Shown in pieces: positions 55,591-64,000 of a stretch of DNA of 64,000 nucleotides. The translations under genes were made by a program, and so were the position numbers. Below the pieces are notes generated by a model that was not told the DNA's origin, did no database searches, and worked only from the letters and a program-made list of their open reading frames with translations. The stretch comes from Thalassospira tepidiphila MCCC 1A03514 (lineage in GTDB: Bacteria; Pseudomonadota; Alphaproteobacteria; Rhodospirillales; Thalassospiraceae): contig NZ_JPVZ01000002.1 in NCBI RefSeq assembly GCF_001662875.1, forward strand, positions 62,001 to 126,000. The letters run 5' to 3'. Numbering within the stretch: the stretch's first letter is position 1; every line of letters begins with the position of its first letter.

Positions 55591-57168
55591 CTAGTGGCGG
55601 AAATGACGCATGCCGGTAAAGACCATGGCAATGTCATTTTCATCGGCTGCGGCGATGACTTCTTCGTCACGCATCGAGCCGCCTGGCTGGATCACAGCGG
55701 TCGCACCTGCCTTGACTGCTGCCAAAAGGCCGTCGGCGAATGGGAAGAACGCGTCCGACGAAACCACCGACCCTTGCGTGCGCAGATCGCTTTCGCCAGC
55801 ATTCTTGCCAGCTTCTTCCGCTTTCCATGCGGCAATGCGCGAGCTGTCGACACGGCTCATCTGACCAGCACCGATACCGACCGTCTTTCCGTCTTTGACA
55901 TAGACGATGGCGTTTGATTTGACGTGCTTGCCAACGCGGAAGGCAAACAGAAGGTCATCAAGCTCTGCCTCGGACGGCTTGCGCTTGGTCACGACCTTAA
56001 GCTCTTCGCGTTTCACACGACCCGCATCGCGGTTCTGAAGCAGGTAACCGCCTGCCAGCGAACGCAGGGTCATGTCTTCACCTTCCGGATCGGCCATGCC
56101 ACCTGTGACCAGAAGACGCAGGTTTTTCTTCGCTGCCAGAACTTCCTTGGCCGCGTCATCGGCATCCGGGCAAATCACGACTTCGGCAAACAGTTTGGCG
56201 ATTTCTTCGGCCGTCTGTTTATCAAGGGTACGGTTGAGCGCAATGATGCCGCCAAAGGCCGATACCGGATCACAGGACAGCGCCTTGTGATAGGCATCAA
56301 TCAGGCTGTCACCCTCGGCAACGCCGCACGGGTTGGCATGCTTGATGATCGCAACAGCCGGCTTTTCATCGAATTCGGATACCAGTTCGAACGCGGCGTC
56401 GGTGTCGTTCAGGTTGTTAAACGACAGTTCCTTGCCCTGAAGCTGGGTCGCGGTCGCCACACCCGGGCGGTTTTTGCCGTTGGTGTAGAACGCGGCCTGT
56501 TGATGCGGGTTTTCGCCATAACGCAGCGTCTGTTTCAGTTCGGCAGAGACATTCAGACGCTGCGGGAAGGTTTCACCAAGTTCACCTGCAAACCAGCTTG
56601 AAATCGCCGAGTCATATGCACCGGTGCGCGCAAAGGCCTTGGCGGCCAGAACGCGACGGGTTTCAGCCGTGGTGGCACCACCATTATCATTCATCTCGGC
56701 AACGACGCGGTCATAATCGGACGGATCAACAACCACAGTTACGGACTCGTGGTTCTTGGCCGCAGAGCGGATCATGCTTGGGCCGCCGATATCGATGTTT
56801 TCGATGCAGGTGTCGAAATCGGCACCCTTGGCAACGGTTTCTTCAAACGGATAAAGGTTCACACAAACCAGATCGATCGGGGAAATGTCGTTATCTTCCA
56901 TTGCCTGCATATGGCTGGAAAGAGAACGGCGGCCCAGAAGGCCGCCGTGAATCTTCGGATGAAGAGTCTTGACACGACCGTCCATGATTTCGGGAAAACC
57001 GGTGTGATCGGCAACTTCCTTGACCGGCACGCCAGCGGCTTCAATCGCGTTGGCAGAGCCACCGGTTGACAGGATTTCAACGCCCTGTGCGTGGAGGGAT
57101 TTGGCGAATTCGACCAGACCGGTCTTGTCGGAAACGGAAATAAGCGCGCGCGCAATACGAGCAGTCAT
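55591..57168 (-). CDS. purH: Bifunctional AICAR transformylase / IMP cyclohydrolase
   Basis: A 525-residue enzyme for the last two steps of IMP synthesis. The N-terminal cyclohydrolase has [20 protein letters not shown] and [14 protein letters not shown]; the C-terminal transformylase has [11 protein letters not shown] with the catalytic lysine-histidine and [24 protein letters not shown] at 57168 was preferred to the ATG at 57183 because only the former has an AAAG-type site at suitable distance and gives the usual length; both are possible. Confidence 0.95.
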   Translation of the reverse strand: MTARIARALISVSDKTGLVEFAKSLHAQGVEILSTGGSANAIEAAGVPVKEVADHTGFPEIMDGRVKTLHPKIHGGLLGRRSLSSHMQAMEDNDISPIDLVCVNLYPFEETVAKGADFDTCIENIDIGGPSMIRSAAKNHESVTVVVDPSDYDRVVAEMNDNGGATTAETRRVLAAKAFARTGAYDSAISSWFAGELGETFPQRLNVSAELKQTLRYGENPHQQAAFYTNGKNRPGVATATQLQGKELSFNNLNDTDAAFELVSEFDEKPAVAIIKHANPCGVAEGDSLIDAYHKALSCDPVSAFGGIIALNRTLDKQTAEEIAKLFAEVVICPDADDAAKEVLAAKKNLRLLVTGGMADPEGEDMTLRSLAGGYLLQNRDAGRVKREELKVVTKRKPSEAELDDLLFAFRVGKHVKSNAIVYVKDGKTVGIGAGQMSRVDSSRIAAWKAEEAGKNAGESDLRTQGSVVSSDAFFPFADGLLAAVKAGATAVIQPGGSMRDEEVIAAADENDIAMVFTGMRHFRH

Positions 57169-57512
57169 TGGGTTCGCTTTCATGCATCAATGTGATGAAG
57201 GTTGCGGACCCATTGATGATATATCGGCCCACAAAATCAGGAATGCGCATGGCTGCTCGTGCATGCGAAATGAAAGTGTGCGGGCAAACCGGCCTTCAAA
57301 AGGGATCGGAAAAAGGTTTATCCAATCCGAGCCGACACATGATCAATGAGTCCGAACCATGTTTCGCGCGGAGCTTTAGCATGTGCGACGCAAAATGTGG
57401 ACCCCGAATTCTTGCATGGCGGGTTTTAACAATCAGGCCAGCAAACCTTATCGACCAGCAAAAAACGGGACGGCATCGCTGCCGCCCCGTTCCGGTTTTA
57501 CCAAGTGTTGGA
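57169..57512. other. Intergenic region between purH and the HglS-type gene
   Basis: 344 bases without a gene. It should carry the purH promoter (minus strand), which I could not pinpoint; no known purine riboswitch or PurR site is evident. At its left end by 57512 sits a terminator of the upstream HglS-type gene. Confidence 0.6.
57460..57491 (-). terminator. Terminator of the HglS-type gene
   Basis: On the minus strand ACGGGGCGGCA / TGCCGTCCCGT (one G-U pair) with a GCGA loop is followed by a T-run. Confidence 0.8.
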
Positions 57513-58925
57513 TCAGGCAACGTTTTTACGCACACCCAGTGTTTTGAGCGCATCAGCAAGTGAGGCGTGCTCAAGCCCGGCATAAAGCGCAAGTTCGTCG
57601 CTAACCGGCGCACCAAGGCATTGTTCGAACACGTCCTGGTTGGATTGTTCTGAATAGTTTTTCTGCTCGTCACTACCAAGATTCGATTGGAAAATCCCGG
57701 CCGCACTGACTGGCAGGAAATCCTCGTAAATGATCGGGTCGGCGCGCAGATAGCCCTGATCGACCAGTTCATTGACCGGAGTTGCCGGATCAAGATCGCC
57801 TTTCTTGGCGGCACTTAGACCCGCCTTGGTCGGGCTATAGCGGAAGAAGGCCAGCTTTTCGACGCGCAAGGTCTCATAATCATCCGGAAAGGCGCGGAAA
57901 CGATCCGCCAGTTCTGTTTCGTAATCACGTGCGTTGGATCCACCGGCATTGATCTGCACCGCATGACGGGTCGCGGCCAGAAGCGTGTCATAAAGCTTGC
58001 GACCCTCGGCGGTCAGGGCAATGCCGCGCTGCTCGATCTCACCAAAGCGGGCGGTATGGGTGCCCAGTGTTTCATCACGACGATCACCGATAAAGTTCAC
58101 CCGTTCTTCAAGCGCCTTGAAGCTGGTCTGGCGCAGCAGGATCGGGCAAGACCGTGCGGGCGGGCCTTCGACAATTGCCTTTGGCGTGATGCCGCGTTTG
58201 GGCATGTCTTGCTGCACCGCATCGATATCCAGGGTGCGCGGCGTCAGGTGATTGATATGCGGCCCCTTGAAGCAGACCACATCGGCAATCAGGCGATGGG
58301 CGTCATGAAGCTTCTGGTAGGTTTCAAGCGTGACGGTCGCATCGCTATGCCAACGGAAAGTTTCCAGTGCCTCGGCAACGAACTGTTCGGCCTGTATACG
58401 GGTCAGGCCGCCGTTTTTCTCTGCCAGATAAATCAGCTTAGTGGCATCCGCGGTAAAGATGTTGCGCTTGGCAAGGATGCTTTCGGCTTGATGACGCAAA
58501 TCCTCGTCCTCGATCAATTCAAGACGCAGGAGCGAGGTAAAGACACGGAACGGATTGCGTTTAAGCGCTTCCTCGTCTATCGGGCGGAAGGCCGTTGAAT
58601 GTACCGGCACACCGGCAACAGACAGATCATAATAGCCCACCGGATGCATGCCCATGACCGCAAACAGGCGGCGCATATTAAAAAGCTCTTCTGGTTTGCC
58701 GAGCCGGATCGCGCCGTGGCGTTCAAGGTCGATACGCTCAAGCTCGCCATTATATTCAAGGCTGTCGGCAAGTTTGGGATTGGCTTCCAGTTTGTTCTGA
58801 TTGATCTCGTAAACCAGCTCCATCAGGGTGCCGTATTGTGGCACTTCACTGCGATACATGTCGGACATCGCGCTTGAAAACATCGAACGGATTTCATCGG
58901 GATGGACAAAGGCGTCTGTCGACAT
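57513..58925 (-). CDS. hglS: 2-oxoadipate dioxygenase/decarboxylase, HglS (DUF1338) type
   Basis: A 470-residue member of the DUF1338 family. In Pseudomonas the family enzyme HglS turns 2-oxoadipate into D-2-hydroxyglutarate in D-lysine breakdown, using Fe(II) and O2. The likely metal ligands are in place: His70 in ERHGAIRL, His226 in GPHINHLTPR, and a glutamate near 296 in FGEIEQRG. ATG at 58925 has a GGAGG ribosome site. No other lysine-degradation gene is nearby; it stands alone with its own terminator. The catalytic assignment rests on family features, so another 2-oxo acid substrate is possible. Confidence 0.85.
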   Translation of the reverse strand: MSTDAFVHPDEIRSMFSSAMSDMYRSEVPQYGTLMELVYEINQNKLEANPKLADSLEYNGELERIDLERHGAIRLGKPEELFNMRRLFAVMGMHPVGYYDLSVAGVPVHSTAFRPIDEEALKRNPFRVFTSLLRLELIEDEDLRHQAESILAKRNIFTADATKLIYLAEKNGGLTRIQAEQFVAEALETFRWHSDATVTLETYQKLHDAHRLIADVVCFKGPHINHLTPRTLDIDAVQQDMPKRGITPKAIVEGPPARSCPILLRQTSFKALEERVNFIGDRRDETLGTHTARFGEIEQRGIALTAEGRKLYDTLLAATRHAVQINAGGSNARDYETELADRFRAFPDDYETLRVEKLAFFRYSPTKAGLSAAKKGDLDPATPVNELVDQGYLRADPIIYEDFLPVSAAGIFQSNLGSDEQKNYSEQSNQDVFEQCLGAPVSDELALYAGLEHASLADALKTLGVRKNVA

Positions 58926-59055
58926 GGGGCCTCCAAAAGACGGAATCACATTGAACCTGTGGAATGGCCTTACTCGGCAAAATCATTCCCATTCATCATC
59001 AGGATGGCAAAATATGATCCGGTTTCGGGCATGACAAACGACAATTTGGCACGAA

Positions 59056-59076
59056 TTCATTCCATCAAAGAATGAA
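59056..59076. promoter_or_regulatory. Inverted repeat upstream of the HglS-type gene
   Basis: TTCATTC and GAATGAA flank a 7-base centre (7-7-7), 131 bases before the HglS-type start and 49 bases after the capD-like stop. There is no T-run, so an operator is more likely than a terminator. Confidence 0.35.
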
Positions 59077-59124
59077 CGTGCAGATCATTGAAACAACAAT
59101 TGGAAATGCAGTGAGAAGCAGCTT

Positions 59125-61074
59125 TTAAGAGGCTGCCTCGGTTTCACTGCCGTTGCTACCTGCAAAGATCGACTTCACACCGATCTCGGGCGGCTGGAAT
59201 TCCGGCACCAATTGGCTGATCAGCTCCAGCGTTTTGGAAGTGTTGCGGTTGGTGGCACTGTCTTCCAAAGCATCAAAGACCTGCTTGATCAGGCCATAAT
59301 CCACCACACGCGGGGCAGCCAAAAGCACCCCATCGGTCTCGGTCTGGACAGGCGGTTCGGAATCGTGGAAAAGCTCTTCATAAAGCTTCTCACCCGGGCG
59401 CAAACCGGTGACCTTGATTTCCACGTCCTTGTCCGGCTGTAAGCCAGACAGCAGGATCATCTGTCGCGCCAGATCGATGATTTTGACCGGGCGGCCCATA
59501 TCAAGGACGAAGATCTTCCCGCCCTCGGTCACCCCGTGGCGCCCAAGTTCAGCTGATTGCAAAACAAGTTCCACCGCCTCGGCAATGGTCATGAAGTATC
59601 GGGTGATGCCTTCATGCGTGACAGTCAGCGGCCCACCCGCCTCAAGCTGGCGCTTGAACAGGGGCACCACAGACCCGGTAGAACCCAGAACGTTGCCAAA
59701 GCGCACGGTGACAAACCGGGTCGACCCGCGCTGATCAAGCGGCAGGGTCTCCAGCGCCTGACAATAACATTCCGCCAGCCGCTTTGATGCGCCCATGACA
59801 TTGGCGGGGTTCACCGCCTTGTCGGTTGAAATCAGAACCATTGTGCCCACACCGGCGGCACGACAGGCCTCAGCCACATTACGCGTGCCCAGCGTGTTGG
59901 TCAGAATGCCTTCATTGGGGTTGTGTTCGACCAGCGGCACATGCTTGTAAGCCGCCGCATGGAACACTATTTCGGGCTTGTAGAGATCAAAAACCTGACC
60001 GATGCGGGTTTGATCGCGGACATCCCCTAGGATGCTCTCACGCGGCAAATCCGGATATTTTTCCGCCATTTCCATATCGATGGCGTAAAGCTGGAATTCC
60101 CCGGCATCCAATAAGGTCAGGCTGTCCGGGCCATAAGATGCGATCTGACGCACCAGTTCCGAACCAATTGATCCGCCGGCACCAGTCACCAATACCCGCT
60201 TACCAGCAATCATTTCTCGCACACGATCGCGATCCAGTCGCGCCTGCGGGCGACCGAGCAAATCTTCAATCGCCACCGGGCGGATTTGCAGCGGATCGGC
60301 CAAGCCTTCACGCAGATCGCCCAGCTTGGGCAAACGGGCCAGAGTCATGCCATAGCGATCAGCAATCTCGACCCACTTGGCATTGTCTTCATGACGCAGT
60401 GCATCACCACTCAGCACCAATCGGCGCGGCAAGCCATGCCTGCCCTTTTGTAATTTCTGAATGACATCTTCAAGCTGATCGACAGTCGCCAGAACGTCAA
60501 CACCATGCATGTTGCGACCAACCCGGCCCTGAGTCAGCGAAACGATACCAATGACCTTGAACGGAGTATTAGCAGATCGTTCGGTTTCACGGATGAAGGC
60601 TTCTGCCTCATCGCCCGCGCCGATCAACAAGACCGAAACACGTGCTGTTCCCTGACGCACCAGTGCGCGTGCGGTCGATTTGTCCTTGGTAATCCGATAG
60701 GTCAGGCGTGCCCCGCCAAGCAAGGCCATCAGAAGGAACCACTGAATGATTGGCGCCGAACGTGGCATCCAGTCCAGACGTGTGGTCAGAAACAGAACAA
60801 TAAAAAGAACCGCGACAGCAACCGATACGGCCTTGGCAATACGGATCACATCGTTGAGCGATGCATAGCGCCAAATGCCACGATACAGACCGAAATACCA
60901 GAAGGACACGGCTGCGATCAGCGTGAAAATGCCAGACGAAAACAGAATATTTTGCGTCGCATAGTAGACCACACCGTCCCCCACCCGAAGATAGAGCGCC
61001 AACGGGAAGGAAAGTGCCGCCATGATGATGTCATGGACAAAGGCAATATGGCTTCGCTGAAATAATCGCAGCAT
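59125..61074 (-). CDS. Membrane nucleotide-sugar 4,6-dehydratase, CapD/WbpM/PglF family
   Basis: A 649-residue enzyme, first step of bacillosamine/FucNAc/QuiNAc-type sugars for surface polysaccharide. Four N-terminal transmembrane helices (about 12-105) are followed by a nucleotide-binding intermediate domain (VLLIGAGDEAEAFIRE), then the dehydratase with GxxGxxG VTGAGGSIGSELVRQI near residue 290. The active site has the family Met in place of the SDR tyrosine: STDKAVNPANVMGASK. The hexose product is not defined. A WecA-like transferase gene lies 124 bases upstream on the same strand. Confidence 0.92.
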   Translation of the reverse strand: MLRLFQRSHIAFVHDIIMAALSFPLALYLRVGDGVVYYATQNILFSSGIFTLIAAVSFWYFGLYRGIWRYASLNDVIRIAKAVSVAVAVLFIVLFLTTRLDWMPRSAPIIQWFLLMALLGGARLTYRITKDKSTARALVRQGTARVSVLLIGAGDEAEAFIRETERSANTPFKVIGIVSLTQGRVGRNMHGVDVLATVDQLEDVIQKLQKGRHGLPRRLVLSGDALRHEDNAKWVEIADRYGMTLARLPKLGDLREGLADPLQIRPVAIEDLLGRPQARLDRDRVREMIAGKRVLVTGAGGSIGSELVRQIASYGPDSLTLLDAGEFQLYAIDMEMAEKYPDLPRESILGDVRDQTRIGQVFDLYKPEIVFHAAAYKHVPLVEHNPNEGILTNTLGTRNVAEACRAAGVGTMVLISTDKAVNPANVMGASKRLAECYCQALETLPLDQRGSTRFVTVRFGNVLGSTGSVVPLFKRQLEAGGPLTVTHEGITRYFMTIAEAVELVLQSAELGRHGVTEGGKIFVLDMGRPVKIIDLARQMILLSGLQPDKDVEIKVTGLRPGEKLYEELFHDSEPPVQTETDGVLLAAPRVVDYGLIKQVFDALEDSATNRNTSKTLELISQLVPEFQPPEIGVKSIFAGSNGSETEAAS

Positions 61075-61198
61075 GCGGTCCCTTACCGGCAGATTTCTGT
61101 TTTTATAAGGATATACCCGCTTGGCGACAGACGGATAAGGGTTTCTTTTCGCGCTCTGCTCACATCAAGTCAAGCAATGCACGTAATAGTCTGATCGA

Positions 61199-62212
61199 TC
61201 AGGTGCCGGGTGTTTCGCGAACCGGCATTCTCACCATCATACCGACAAGCCCCAACACAACGATCAGTGCTGCAATCACCCGCATCCAGTCCGGCGTATC
61301 ACTTTGGGCAAAGCAAACAGCAATCAGAATAAGGTTGCTGGCAAGGATCATGATCGACACCCGGGCATGCGAAAACCCACGCTGGGTGGCTTTCTGATAG
61401 AAATGTTCGCGATGCGCTTGCCAGATTTTCTCGCGCCGCAAGGCGCGTTTGATCAGGGTAAATGTTGCATCAAACAGATAATAGGATGGCAAGATCAGTG
61501 CGATGGCCCATGCCCCTTCGGAGGCGACCTTTAACAACAGCCATCCCAGAATAAAGCCAAGCGGGATTGATCCGACATCTCCGAGAAACAGCTTCGCCGG
61601 ATGCCAGTTCCAGATCAGGAACCCGATCATGATCGCAAGAATGCCAAGCCCGATATAGCCAAGCCCGATGAATTGCGGCAACGGCACAAAAAGCGCGAGC
61701 ACAAAAATCCCAAGGCCGATTGACCCGGCCTCGACCCCGGTAATCCCGTCAATCCCGTCCATGAAATTGAACAGATTAATGAACCACACCCAAGCCAACA
61801 CCACCAACACGTGATCCAGCCAGATCGGCACCAGTCCACCCAGAACCGGCTTATCAAGGGCCAATATGCCAATGATCACCGCAATAAATTGCACAGCAAA
61901 ACGCTTGGCCGCGGAGAGGTCATGACGATCATCAAGCCAACTGAGCAACGCGAGCCCGGCACAGGCCCCCAGCATCAGCCATTCACCAATAGCCGAAACA
62001 CCGGTAAAGGCAAAAACGACCGCAACCAGCACAATCAAAAGCGGCGTCACCGCAAGCCCGCCGCCACGCGGGGTCGGTACAGCGTGACTGGAACGGTGAT
62101 TTGGCATATCAAGGATCGCCTTGCGCCGCAGATAGTTCAGAACCACCCACGTCAGCAACATCGAGCCGATCAGAAAGATGCTTGCAAAGGTCGCAAGTCC
62201 GGCAAAAGTCAT
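61199..62212 (-). CDS. WecA/MraY-family polyprenyl-phosphate sugar-1-phosphate transferase
   Basis: A 337-residue inner-membrane enzyme with about 10-11 helices that places the first sugar phosphate of a polysaccharide on undecaprenyl phosphate. Signatures are LDMPNHRSSHAVPTPRGGG, the DDRHD-type catalytic aspartates in SWLDDRHDLS, FINLFNFMDGIDG, and FLGDVGSIPLG. ATG at 62212 (MTFAGLAT) was chosen; the frame extends to 62350 but that part has no family character. With the CapD-like dehydratase next to it, the donor is probably a UDP-N-acetyl-deoxyhexosamine (inference). Confidence 0.9.
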   Translation of the reverse strand: MTFAGLATFASIFLIGSMLLTWVVLNYLRRKAILDMPNHRSSHAVPTPRGGGLAVTPLLIVLVAVVFAFTGVSAIGEWLMLGACAGLALLSWLDDRHDLSAAKRFAVQFIAVIIGILALDKPVLGGLVPIWLDHVLVVLAWVWFINLFNFMDGIDGITGVEAGSIGLGIFVLALFVPLPQFIGLGYIGLGILAIMIGFLIWNWHPAKLFLGDVGSIPLGFILGWLLLKVASEGAWAIALILPSYYLFDATFTLIKRALRREKIWQAHREHFYQKATQRGFSHARVSIMILASNLILIAVCFAQSDTPDWMRVIAALIVVLGLVGMMVRMPVRETPGT

Positions 62213-62429
62213 CGTTGGATCGCCCTTGTCCCCATCAGATTGATCCACCTGGATTAGCCGGACCCATTCCCTATCGCAAGGCTTTTCACCCTGCCAGCCC
62301 CACCATCCTGCCAACATTCCCGACACAGCCGCACAGAGCAGCCATGCCACGCAAAACCATGGTTGATGCTTTACAGTTTGCCATGCTGCGCTTAACTACA
62401 GCACATAAACTAAAACCGGAGATATCCCT

Positions 62430-63776
62430 TTGGCAGAACGTCGTTCACGTCCATCCCCGCGCAATGCCCCCCGCAAACAGGCGGTAGAGGCACCCGATCC
62501 GCGCATGCTTGCGCTTAAAACCCTGCAGGAACTGCGCGGCGGTGAAGTGACGTTGGACGAACTTCTGTCAAAGCATGGCTATGGCCTGCCGTCGCTTGAT
62601 CGCAATTTCCTGCGTCAATTGCTTGGCACCACGCTCCGCCATCTGGGCGAAATTGATGCGGTGCTTGCCCCGCGTTATCAACCACCACAGGACCGGGTCG
62701 CAGCACGCTTGACCAACATCCTGCGGCTTGGTGCGGCGCAATTGTTCTTTATGGATACGTCTGACTACGGTGCGGTCGACAGTACGGTCAATCTGGCGCG
62801 TGATGCGGGTTTGCATAAATACACCAAACTGATCAATGCCGTTCTGCGTGGGCTGCAGCGTGACGGCTTTGAATGGCCGGAAGGCGTTGAAGATTGGCAG
62901 CTCAACATCCCGGCATGGCTGCGCGGATCCTGGAAAAAGGCCTATGGCGCCGAGATCGCCCAGGGCATCGCCGAAGCAAGCCTTGGCCACGCGATGCTGG
63001 ATCTGTCGATCAAGGATCGCAGCCAGACCGCCGAGTGGGCGGAGAAGATGGATGGCATTGTCCTGCCGACCGGGTCGGTGCGGCTTGAACCGGGTCGTCG
63101 TATCCGCGATCTGCCGGGTTACAAGGATGGCGACTGGTGGGTGCAGGACGCAGCCGCCGCCATTCCGGCAACCCTGTTTTCGGCCTACAAGGACAAAACC
63201 ATCTATGACCTTTGCGCCGCACCGGGCGGCAAGACCATGCAGATTGCATCCCTTGGGGCGAGTGCAATTGCGGTCGATAAATCCGAAGGTCGCCTGAAAC
63301 GCGTGTTTGAAAACCTAGAGCGTGTATCGCTTGGTGCGGCTATTGTCACCGGCGATGCCACCGATCTTGCGCCTGATACGCCACGTGCCGATGCGGTTCT
63401 ATTGGACGCACCCTGTTCTGCGACCGGCACCATTCGCCGCCATCCGGACATTCTGCTGCGTCAGAATGACAAGCTGATGCAATCGCTTCTTCCCATTCAG
63501 ACCAAGCTGCTTAATCAGGCGGACAAGCTTTTGAATGTCGGTGGTGAGCTGATCTACTGCACCTGTTCGCTGCAACCCGAAGAAGGCGAATATCAGGTCA
63601 AATCGTTCCTGGCGGATCATCCGAACTATGAACGCAAAGCCATCACCGCCGACGAACTGGGTGGTTGGGATGAGGCGATCAACGATGCAGGTGAATTGCG
63701 CATTCTTCCAATCCATATGACCGATTTTGGCGGCATGGATGGCTTTTTCTGTGCCCGCCTTGTCAAAAAGTCCTGA
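62430..63776 (+). CDS. rsmB: 16S rRNA m5C967 methyltransferase RsmB
   Basis: A 448-residue enzyme methylating C967 of 16S rRNA. An N-terminal NusB-like RNA-binding domain (about 25-150, DRNFLRQLLGTTLRHLGEID) is followed by the SAM methyltransferase: DLCAAPGGKTMQIA, DAPCSATGTIRRHPDI with Cys329, and YCTCSLQPEEGE with Cys377 and Cys379. The start is taken as TTG at 62430 because GGAG lies about 9 bases upstream and the next in-frame ATG (62505) would cut the basic N-terminal tail at the edge of the domain. It is divergent from the WecA-like gene. Confidence 0.93.
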   Translation: MAERRSRPSPRNAPRKQAVEAPDPRMLALKTLQELRGGEVTLDELLSKHGYGLPSLDRNFLRQLLGTTLRHLGEIDAVLAPRYQPPQDRVAARLTNILRLGAAQLFFMDTSDYGAVDSTVNLARDAGLHKYTKLINAVLRGLQRDGFEWPEGVEDWQLNIPAWLRGSWKKAYGAEIAQGIAEASLGHAMLDLSIKDRSQTAEWAEKMDGIVLPTGSVRLEPGRRIRDLPGYKDGDWWVQDAAAAIPATLFSAYKDKTIYDLCAAPGGKTMQIASLGASAIAVDKSEGRLKRVFENLERVSLGAAIVTGDATDLAPDTPRADAVLLDAPCSATGTIRRHPDILLRQNDKLMQSLLPIQTKLLNQADKLLNVGGELIYCTCSLQPEEGEYQVKSFLADHPNYERKAITADELGGWDEAINDAGELRILPIHMTDFGGMDGFFCARLVKKS

Positions 63777-63908
63777 TTTTCCAACACAAGATCACGGTTT
63801 GACGCACACAAGGCAGCCATGAGTCCCATTCGGGTGACATAAGGGGCAATCTGGGGTATGAAGGCCGCGCATTTCCCATATCCCGCATTGCTTCAGGACC
63901 TGTGACGC

Positions 63909-64000
63909 ATGACCACGTCAAATATTAAAATCGCACCTTCGATCCTTTCGGCGGATTTCGCCCAGCTTGGCGTTGACGTCCGCGCTGTTGACGAAGCCGG
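63909..64000 (+). CDS. rpe: Ribulose-phosphate 3-epimerase, N-terminal fragment (window end)
   Basis: The first 30 codons read MTTSNIKIAPSILSADFAQL and continue into GVDVRAVDEAG, the typical N-terminus of ribulose-phosphate 3-epimerase, whose conserved Ser in SILSADF contacts substrate. The enzyme interconverts ribulose and xylulose 5-phosphates. The rest lies outside the window. It follows rsmB by 132 bases, an order seen in other alphaproteobacteria. Confidence 0.88.
   Translation, partial: MTTSNIKIAPSILSADFAQLGVDVRAVDEA

Overview
This window looks like core chromosome of a free-living alphaproteobacterium of the Rhodospirillales type, with a gene set and order resembling Thalassospira (an inference from gene content; no 16S rRNA gene is present). 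Pointers are the 180-kDa NAD-glutamate dehydrogenase, the tsaE-amgK-murU-addB-addA-trxA block, AddAB instead of RecBCD, hemC-hemD-mic60-hemY divergent from tsaD-gpsA, and the CnoX/LON-domain/Trm112-like/DUF971 cluster. I found no insertion sequences, prophage, CRISPR array, integron or toxin-antitoxin module.

Layout. 1-10 kb: the large NAD-glutamate dehydrogenase (cut at its C-terminal end by the window edge), a FabI-type enoyl-ACP reductase, a DUF488 protein, three identical tandem tRNA-Gly(GCC) genes, a YbaK/ProX-type deacylase and a four-gene proteostasis cluster. 10-20 kb: OmpW with an FNR-type box, a UbiH-family hydroxylase, a nitrogen block (glnK-amtB and a second amt gene, each with a sigma-54-like promoter), dapC and ftsK. 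20-30 kb: a long minus-strand operon tsaE-amgK-murU-addB-addA, with trxA behind its own promoter. 30-37 kb: ferredoxin-NADP reductase, small accessory genes, lepA, an orphan histidine kinase and a lipoprotein. 37-44 kb: pheT, pheS, rplT and rpmI, with infC nearby but separated by an AEC transporter and a single-domain response regulator. 44-50 kb: two glycosyltransferases, a hydrolase, then a Rieske/EVE/YciI/gpsA/tsaD string. 50-56 kb: hemC, hemD, mic60 and hemY. 55-64 kb: purH, an HglS-type dioxygenase, two envelope-polysaccharide genes, rsmB and the first 30 codons of rpe.

How it fits together. Nitrogen handling is prominent: catabolic glutamate dehydrogenase, the PII protein GlnK, and two Amt channels with separate promoters. 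Translation is the largest theme (tRNA-Gly, IF3, L35, L20, PheRS, LepA, TsaE and TsaD for t6A, RsmB, an editing deacylase). DNA repair and segregation are covered by AddAB and FtsK, and envelope work by MurU/AmgK recycling, GT4/GT9, a CapD-like dehydratase and a WecA-like transferase.

I did not find a clearly new multi-gene system. The best leads are a stretch of addA with foreign-looking codon usage, an apparent AUA start of infC with its stop codon inside the terminator loop, two separate sigma-54-like promoters for the ammonium channels, an FNR box before ompW, unexplained inverted repeats in front of several genes, and a few uncharacterised small proteins.
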